DNA of 64,000 nucleotides, from the NCBI GenBank assembly GCA_963931925.1, contig OZ007567.1, positions 96,106,176-96,170,175 of the forward strand. Direction: 5' to 3'. Below are positions 26,401 through 35,400 of this stretch, in pieces (positions within the stretch are counted from its first letter, which is position 1; every line of letters begins with the position of its first letter). This stretch comes from Onchidella celtica (Eukaryota; Mollusca; Gastropoda; Systellommatophora; Onchidiidae). The notes beneath the pieces are model-generated. The model had not been told where the DNA came from, searched no databases, and saw nothing but the letters and a program-made list of their open reading frames with translations. The translations under genes and the position numbers were made by a program.

Positions 26401-29400
26401 ATATTTTTTTAAAATCGTATTGATATTCTAATATTTAGTTGGCAAGTTGGGTAACCAAAACCATGGAACAGGCAGAGTGTGTGAGCCATTTTCTGGTGAC
26501 TGTTGCTGCAGGGCAAAACTGTCTGACCCTTTTCTAGTGACAACTTTACAATATGGTCATAAGGACAATGGCTCCCTTGTTCATTTTTCCAGTTCAATGC
26601 AGCAAAACCCATCCACTTGTCAACATCACATGCAAATGGAATAAAAGTCCCACCAAGGGGATGCAAAATATTGGACAAAAAGCAGACAAAGTCCACATTT
26701 TAATGGTTTTGCAATGTTACAGGATTCTGAAAGTTTACCCATTTTTGTAAGCTTTGTACAAAGTTTCAGGCCTTATTTCAACTCATAAATGCAACTTTAA
26801 CAGTATTTTACTTGCACTCACTTCTGTGCCCCTGACATCAAATCATTCACCGGACTTCAAAACCCAGATTTCTCAGGATCACATCACAATGACCATTCTC
26901 CTTGAGGGTTCTGAAGTTCTAATACATGTTGATGCTTTTTCACTATGACAAAGAGGAATTTCAAGTTTCTGAGTATGCACTGATAAATAAAGAAATCATC
27001 AAAATGTGTCATTTTTCCACTTCTTTGTGAATGGTCACATTTAAACCCATTCATTTTCACAAAATTCTGACACTTTTGGAAGACAAGAAATAAAACAGAT
27101 GCATGGACCACAGCTCAGAGTTAGATTTTCTCCAGGTCTTACAGCCAGAAAAAGAACGACAATACAAAAAGCAGTAGTGAAGCCACACCACCTCCCTAAT
27201 TACATGATGACATTAACTATGCAATAAGAAAAAAATGATCCATTACTTACCTTGCCTGAGATGATATTGCTGCAATAGAAATTACTGCCAGTAAATCCAT
27301 GCTGCACAGAATCCCGGCTGCCACGCAGAGCACAGGATACACCAGTCTGCAGCATATGCTGGCGACTAAGCACCACCACTGCCACGTTGTCAGATGACAT
27401 TTGTACCCACTCCACATCCGTATGATCAAAGACATTAACCAGCTCACTCATTTCTTCCAACATTTTCACCATTCTGTGGACATAATATTGGCAGCATTAA
27501 ATAAACAAGCTCATTTTTCTAAATCCATAACTTGTCCCTTATAAAACCTGCAAAACTCATGTGTTTCACATATGACACAGTAATAAACCCAATTATTCAT
27601 TAACCCACACCTTGCAGTATATTCACAATGATGCTATATTGCGGCTACAACAAATAGCAAGGGAGGGATATTGGATTTTTCATTTTGGACACATGAGATT
27701 TTCACTGACTACAGCTAAAGTTGGGATTTTGCATAGAAACATTAAACTTGAAAGAAGTGGTGTTTGGGAGGGGGAAATGTGCCGCCAGCAACACAGTTTT
27801 GCTTTAGCATCTGCTGCATCTAAAACTCGGACATGTCCCAAAAAGCATGAGTCACATCAAGATAACAATTCATGTGCTGAGCCCAAACTGCCATTTTCCT
27901 CCCCTCGTGGAAACAAAGAACAACAATAAATAAACCACAACTCTTTGAAACACGTCCAGTTTGTTGAACTGGCCCCAACCGTACCACCCACATCAATTTA
28001 TTAACAATTCCTGCACATTTGTGTCTTGAAGTCTACAAAATATTTCATCTCCAGCACTTAAACAATTCTAAAAGTTAGCTTTTTGTCATTCTCCTTAGTA
28101 AACACATTTTTCTGCTACTCTTGCTGACTTCTTCCTAGAATGCATAGTATGTTTCTGGCCCCCTTCCATGCAAAAGTACAAATACCAGCCCACAACTTTC
28201 AAAACATACTTTTCTGCCACCCCCTCCCTTTTCCGCCAGTACATCTCTACAGGTGCCATGCTTTGCACTAACCTTGTGGGTGACTTTGTCTCCATCTGGG
28301 CAGTGTCCAGTACATCAGCTGGTAAAACACTCACATTACTCACAAGATTCACCATCAAAGAGGACACCTGGAGACAGACAGTGAATCACATAGACTCTGG
28401 TTGAAAAGTTCACAAAGTCAAGAATGTAGACACTGAACTCATCATCTATTCTTCAAGGCATATCAACTGCCAAGGATTGTCACGTAATGATCTCACATCC
28501 AATCTGGTTCATTCGATTGTGGAAGTCTGAGAGAAAACAGTCTGTCTCTGTCATTCTCTAACCATCTAATTACAAAAGCAAATTCGGCCTCATAATTCTC
28601 TAGTCATTAGTTCACAAAGATGTGCAAGGGACACTTTGTCCTTAAAACTTTCCGGCAATCAAAATTATTATGACTTAAAGAGGATAATTACCCAGCAAGA
28701 AGTTAAAGTCCTATGTCTTACCAGCATTCCGCATCTCAGGACTTCAAAAATTAAAATTTTGTCTCAAACTTTAGGGCCCTAGTGCACCGAGTCAAGTCCG
28801 TTTTGCTTCAGTTCGAGTGTGAGATGTGAACTATGGGGTTAAACAGAACTCGTGCACCACTGAGACTGAACCAAGACTGCCTCGCCAGCCAAGTCAAAGA
28901 AAGCTCATCCGAGTCAAACCAATGCAAAGCAGGCTTGACTCAACACACTGTGGCTCTATCACATCTTCAGTGAGCTACTCACAACAATACATGTTTGCTG
29001 TACGTTGCTCTAGTGACTCACCTTAGCATCTTCAGCTGCATGGGGCAGAAGGGTGGACATGATGTTAGAGACATAGAAAACATCAAATGAATCCATGACT
29101 TCCCCACTCTTGGCTGCTGCTCCCAAAGCTTTGTTCACACCATAGGTGAGAGTTGGAATATCTACAGTGCGAGGCTCAGCCTGAAAGGATGAAATATAAT
29201 GAAAAATTATGAGCTTACCAGTAAAAAAAATTCTAATGAATCTTGATTCTTGTTTTTACTAGCCTTCATATTTCAGGCACAAAAACGTGTGTGGGTTGTA
29301 TACCTGGTAGTTCATGGTACAAAAAGGATTTATCAATTTATGTTTGTTTGCTGCCCTGATTGTACGTCTCTGACTGACGTGCATAATCTTTTGTTTATAG

Positions 29401-32400
29401 TCGTACTTTCATCTCTTGAAGCACAGGTTCATGATCCTGAATACCAAAACATGGCTCCCACATCTGGTGATTGTAGTATGATGAGATAACATGATGCACT
29501 TGACCTGAATGGAATGCCAGACACTGATCTTGATGTTTGTCCCATCCTGCTAATACATTCTCTTCCACTACCTTCATAACCTTGTTAGTGGTACTAAGAG
29601 TGCTTTACAATGGCTGGCACTAGAGACTTTTCTCATTTTGGTATGGAATACCTTACCTTGGAGAATTGGAGAAGATGACAATTTTAACCTTTTTTAAACT
29701 GAAACTACAAACCAATATTTTTAACAGAAATTATACCATAAATCTGTTTAATTTAATTGTATTTTCAGTGATTTGTCTTTTTGCTACCATTATTTATGTT
29801 TAAAATGTAAAATGCCCATAGCCAATTTTAAATGGGAAGTGTGTGTTGCTAATGCTTTCAATTAATCGTAGGTGCATGCCTTCCACAGCGCCGTAATCAA
29901 AATGTTGCATTAATATTTCTTGAATCTCAGAGCATTCCTCGAGTAATTATCTTCATAGCAATCAATAAATGTCTCTTTATTTTTTCTTTAACTTTTTGTT
30001 AAGATCTTTTGCGTAAATGATGGAATCGTTTTATTCTGGCTGGAAAATGGATTTAAAATGCAAAGAAAAATTACAACCCAATTATCAAACGAAAGGTTAT
30101 TTTCAATTACAGGACAAAAGCTCCTGGCATAAGATTCCTATCAGAATTACTGACAAATGTCATTTAAAAACAAATAGGCTTAACTTGATGACAACAAAGA
30201 ACCATGACTAAAAGAACAGCAGTACATGAAAGCTTGTTAACATTTGATTTCTGTTTTCAGTTTTACCCCCTAGCAAAATAATTAACTTGTACTACAGTAA
30301 TCATGCCAACAAAATACTTCAAGGTTTGAACAGTAGGGTCTGTCTATTTTTTTTATTTTTTTTTAGTTGATGACTTTCTCATTAAGAGATCTTATTTTGT
30401 TTATAGAAAGTTAAAAGGACTGATAATGGATGCTTTAAGGCATACACATAACACAACAGCTACAAAAAGTGTGTCTTTGTGAAGCCCAGTGTCCTGTCAG
30501 GCACGTTTCTGAATGTAAATGATTGAGAATACAACAGATGCAGTAAGTGCAATTCAAAGTTAAAATTTGATGAGAATTCTCTTCCTCTGAAAATCTATTG
30601 TAGTCACACTCCACAGATTTACAGTTCTGGTTTTTGGTTGGTTGTTTGTTTGTTGGTTTGTTTGTTTGTTTATTTGTTTTTTCACAGTTTGAGTTTGACT
30701 TATGAGTGTGATGGTAATGGCATTTCTGTAAGATACAGTCTGAAAGTCCTTCAAGATGATGCAATTTTTGAAGTTTGAGAACAAATTGAAGGAATCTGCC
30801 TGGTTAATTGATTCAACAGAATGTTTCCAATCACACAACAAAAAGCAGATACAAGTGAAAAAAACATACCTTGGCAAACCTGGAGAGTTTTCTGGTAATA
30901 TCTCTGAGAAAACCACAGGCTGAAATGTTCAGATTCTTCCACTGACCGTCCATGCCACACTTGTGTGTCACCATAGCACCTCTGTCTCCCCGGCGACATG
31001 GCTGGTGGGCTAAAATACCAGCCATGGATTGGTCCCAGGTATAGGTACCTTTAGCTGTCCGATTGGTCACCGGTGGGCATTCTAGCACTATTTCAGGTTT
31101 CCGCACTTCAACATGAACCTATCAATGACAAACATAAGTTGACACAAGTGTCATTACTACAAAAGAATTTAAAAAACTAGTGAAAACATTCTTTACAAAG
31201 TTACCCAGTTGTATCAAAGACATAACAATTTCATTTGCTCAAAATTTAAGCAAGATAAGACTGAGAGCTGGTGGAGGGTGAGATAACAGGATATTTCCAG
31301 TTTCCAAAAGCCATGTTAGGCTCTGATATAGGAGAGAATGTGTCTATCAGTACTTAACTCCCTGTGGCTATCTGGCAAACACCTCCTGAAATATTAAAAT
31401 AGCAAAGTTCTTGCAATGATCCAAGCTAGAAAATGTTCAGATTCCTCCATTTTTTGTGAATTTCAAACAGCTTATCAAATTATGGAGTACAGGTGAAGAA
31501 AATGAAAAGGCCCTGTACTTCATAAACCCTGTGATTCAACAAGAGAACAAAAGAAAGAAAGAGAGATTCAGTTCCCTGTTCTTGGTTGTACTTCAAAATG
31601 TTTTACATTACTTGCTTTGGGCAGACAATTGACACAAACAGTGTACAAGCTGTTTGGCATGCTACAATTATCGTGCTTTCTCTATTCTGGATAGTATTCA
31701 GTGTTCAGACTAATAGAACTAGAACTCACTGTTTTGGTGAGATTGCCTGTAGCAGTGGAGACTACACAACTCCATTCCCCTGCATGCGATGGATCCAAAC
31801 TCTCCACCACAAGGCGATGGTTAATGATGGTGTGGTCCAGATTATGGGAGGTATGTACAAATACCCCCATGGACTTGTTGGTGGTCACCAGCTGACCACT
31901 GCGGAACCAGGCAATTTCCATTTTGCCTGGTGTGACTGAAGCATGGCACTCAAATGGAAGTTTGTCTCCTTGGAAGACCAGTTGGCTCTCAGATGGCCGA
32001 ATATCAAATATGGACAGCTGCAGTTTGTGATCTGTGAAAATTAATCAAATACAGAAAGTCTCACAGTCATCTTCCTTGTGATAAGAAATCACAAAATTGC
32101 CCAAATATGATAATAATACCAGAATAGAATTTTTAAAACACAATGCAAAAAGATCAACAAAAACTCAGTATTCTGGAAAAAAAAGTAAAAATACTTTTTG
32201 TATCCAACATTTAGTATTAAAACCAACTATACACTTAGCTTTTTATAGCCTGCATTTTCTGGCTGATGTTTGCCAGAAGAAAAATATAAAACACAGAACT
32301 AGATTTTATTTAATGCCACTAGAGTGACATGGGCCTATTTATGAATCATAGGCCTCACATTACTTTCTAAGTTGTTTAATTCCTCTCAATTTAACATGAT

Positions 32401-35400
32401 TGAAAATCAATCATCACACTGCTTCCTATTACAAAAGACAACCATTTTGCTTTGTTTTTCTTTGTAAGTTGTTATTTCTACTTTTCTGATTGTAAATAAA
32501 GACTGAAAGCTGGTCAGTTTATTTACCACAGTGCAAATCAATGCGTTTCAATTTTGACAGTGGTTGTCCTTTCATTTTGGCTGGGAGTGCACAAACAGTG
32601 GATGAAGAAATCCGAATATGTCTTGTCTTTGTCCACTTTAGAATCCATTTCAAATGGCAGTCACACCGCAAATAATCCGAGTTAAATTCACTGCAAGGAA
32701 GGCAAAAATGGCAAGGCATTAACATTCTACTCAACAATTACATAAACATTTCCTGACATCCAATGCAAAAAAATTCCCAGCTTTACCCAGGACTATTCCA
32801 GGCTGTCTAATCTCACTATACTGCCATGTGCCTGGAACGGTTCCGGGGCCTAGTTCATATGCATTTCTTGAGGGATCATATGGAGACAGTTCCTGAATTA
32901 AGATTTTTTTTGTATTTCCTAGTTAGTTCCCTACTTACTTGCGCCATTTGCATGTATTTTGAAAGCATGGGATTTTTAATGTGTAAGTTTCAATATTTGC
33001 TTGCTTTGCCCCCTTTTGCAACAGGTATATGAAAGGAAATCTGTGTGGCAGGCAAGGGGTTAAATACAAATGGGCTGATGAACACAAATATATATATATA
33101 TATAATATATATATATTCTATGTAGATGCTAATATCCCAACATGTTTTGTCTACAGATATCTTTGGTGTGAAATAAAATGTCTATGAAAATCTCCCAGGT
33201 GGAGCAGAACAGAAAAGATCAAAAGACAATTGTGTAGTGCTCGGCAAAATGAGGCATATTTCGGCACTACACGATTCAAGAAAATCGTTACAAGGCATCA
33301 GCGGGTCAATTTTATCAATTTTGCATTTTCAGTATTTTTGAAAAGTTTAAACTCTTTACTACATTCCTTCTCCAAATGATAATCCTGTTTGAGCAGGGCA
33401 AATGCCTCAAAACTGTCTTTGAATCAAGTCACCATCAATAATTTTGACCAAAAGCTGAAACTTTAAAAAGTGTTTTTCTCAAAACTGTGGTTGTGTCACT
33501 TCCTGCCTTTGAGAGGCTATATCTTCTTTGCTAATTAAATTACAGCAATTTATTTTTTTTTACCAAATGAAGGGCTTTGAATAACCTATTTAGTGGTACC
33601 AATATCTCCACACCACCAAAATGCACGAAGTGCTTCATTTTGTCAGGTGCCTACACGATTGTCAGTAAACAACTCCAAGTCCAGTCTGTCAACTTACCAC
33701 TTACTAAAATTATATCCAAACTTCAAAGTATGTTTGGGTTCTGTTCTTTCTTTTCTGTTCAATTTTGCCTTCTGTTTTCATTTGAAAACTAAAGCCAAAC
33801 AACACCAGCTGATTGATGTTTACAATATCAAAGTTAAAAAGGAAAAGCTGGGCTATGAGAAAATCTTTGTTTACGAAAACAAAAAGACATTCCATAAGAA
33901 CCAACAGATCTTACTTACATGCGTTTCAAGGATCTCAAATCATTGAAAGTGCCATCAGGGATGACTGTGATTCGATTGTTTGATAAAAACCTAGAAACAC
34001 AGAAGAAAGAAAAGAAAAGGTTTCACATACACTGATCAATGTGATTAAATCAATCATAATTTAATGGGATCAAATTCTTTCCCAGAAGGGCTTAAAAAGT
34101 TTTGGAGAAATAGTAATTTGTACAAATTAAATTATACAGTAACAAAGTAACTGAAATTAGATCCAGTGCCCTTTTAACTTTATCTAATGATCATCTATCA
34201 GCTTTGGGATACATTTGCCACATTCCATATTGATTGATGTTACCTGAATAAAGAAATGATATATTTTCCACATCTTTTATGACCAATTACCTTTATGCTT
34301 AACATCTGTAAGTACATGAAACCTCAGCTCTTTACGAAAAAAGATGACAATAAATAATATATCTGGGAAATCTGATATTTTAAGCTTCTTGAACATTATC
34401 CCTTTCATGAACATTATCCCCCCTTTTTTTTAAATCCAGAAACATGATCAAATGAGGCATCTAACTGAAATGAGATAAAGAAAATAAATAACCTTCTCAA
34501 CGGTGAGCCCAAAAAAATCATTGGAAATTTTCATTGGAAAAATAAGTAAATTAATCATCTCAAAGGCCAATTCTCTCTCATTTTTTCTGTTCTCCAATCT
34601 ACCCCTGAGCATGATAGCAGATAGCTGGAGGGTTTTTACCTGGATTGAATTTGGTGCACACAGACAATACTATTGATCTCCTGGAATGTGGAGCATCTCA
34701 CATCACAAAAAGCAATGTTCTGATCTTGAAAGCATAATTTCACATGAGAATTTATTTAAATCAGATGCACTTTTACTCAGAATATCTACAAACTTTATTT
34801 ATTTATTATTTTTTGTGTGTTTTTGTTCCAGCTGTTGTTCTTTTCTGTACATTTTGCTTTCATTAACATTACAGGTACTTCACAACATATTCACATGAAC
34901 CTGTTTAACCCTGCTTTACACTCTAGGGCTGACAGAGCCCAGACACTCACTCCTTTCGTCATAACATCCCCCAACCGAATGTAAACTATGGTTTTTAAAA
35001 AAAAATTGACAGAAAGAGAAATGGGTGTTGTTTTTTTTCAAGGCCAAAAAGGCAATGTTTTTCATTTCAAATCAATGAACACCTCAAACATCTAAAACAC
35101 CTGCTTACAATTTTTCCAGATTTGGCAGTCCTGAAAACATGTTGCCATTTATAGTTCCAATCTGATTGTTGGACAGATCTCTGTGGAGTACATGGAAAGA
35201 CAGGTGCATGATGGTTATCCACAGTGCTACCCAAGAATTTCATTATACTTTAATGTGATGATCCATTAGATACATACATGTACATGACATTAACCAATGT
35301 GATAATCCATTAGATACATATATGACACTGTGAACATAACACCATATAATATGACTTTGATCGATATTTCAAAGTATAAAATATAATGTTTTGCATAACC

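Noticed and set aside
26409-26696. Possible extra ADGRA exon
   Set aside because: The flanking exons (27251-27473 and 4731-5391) join directly in phase 0 and in family order, leaving no room for it.
28770-28860. Possible MITE ends around GTGCACC motifs
   Set aside because: GTGCACC is palindromic-like and no longer inverted repeat or flanking duplication was found.
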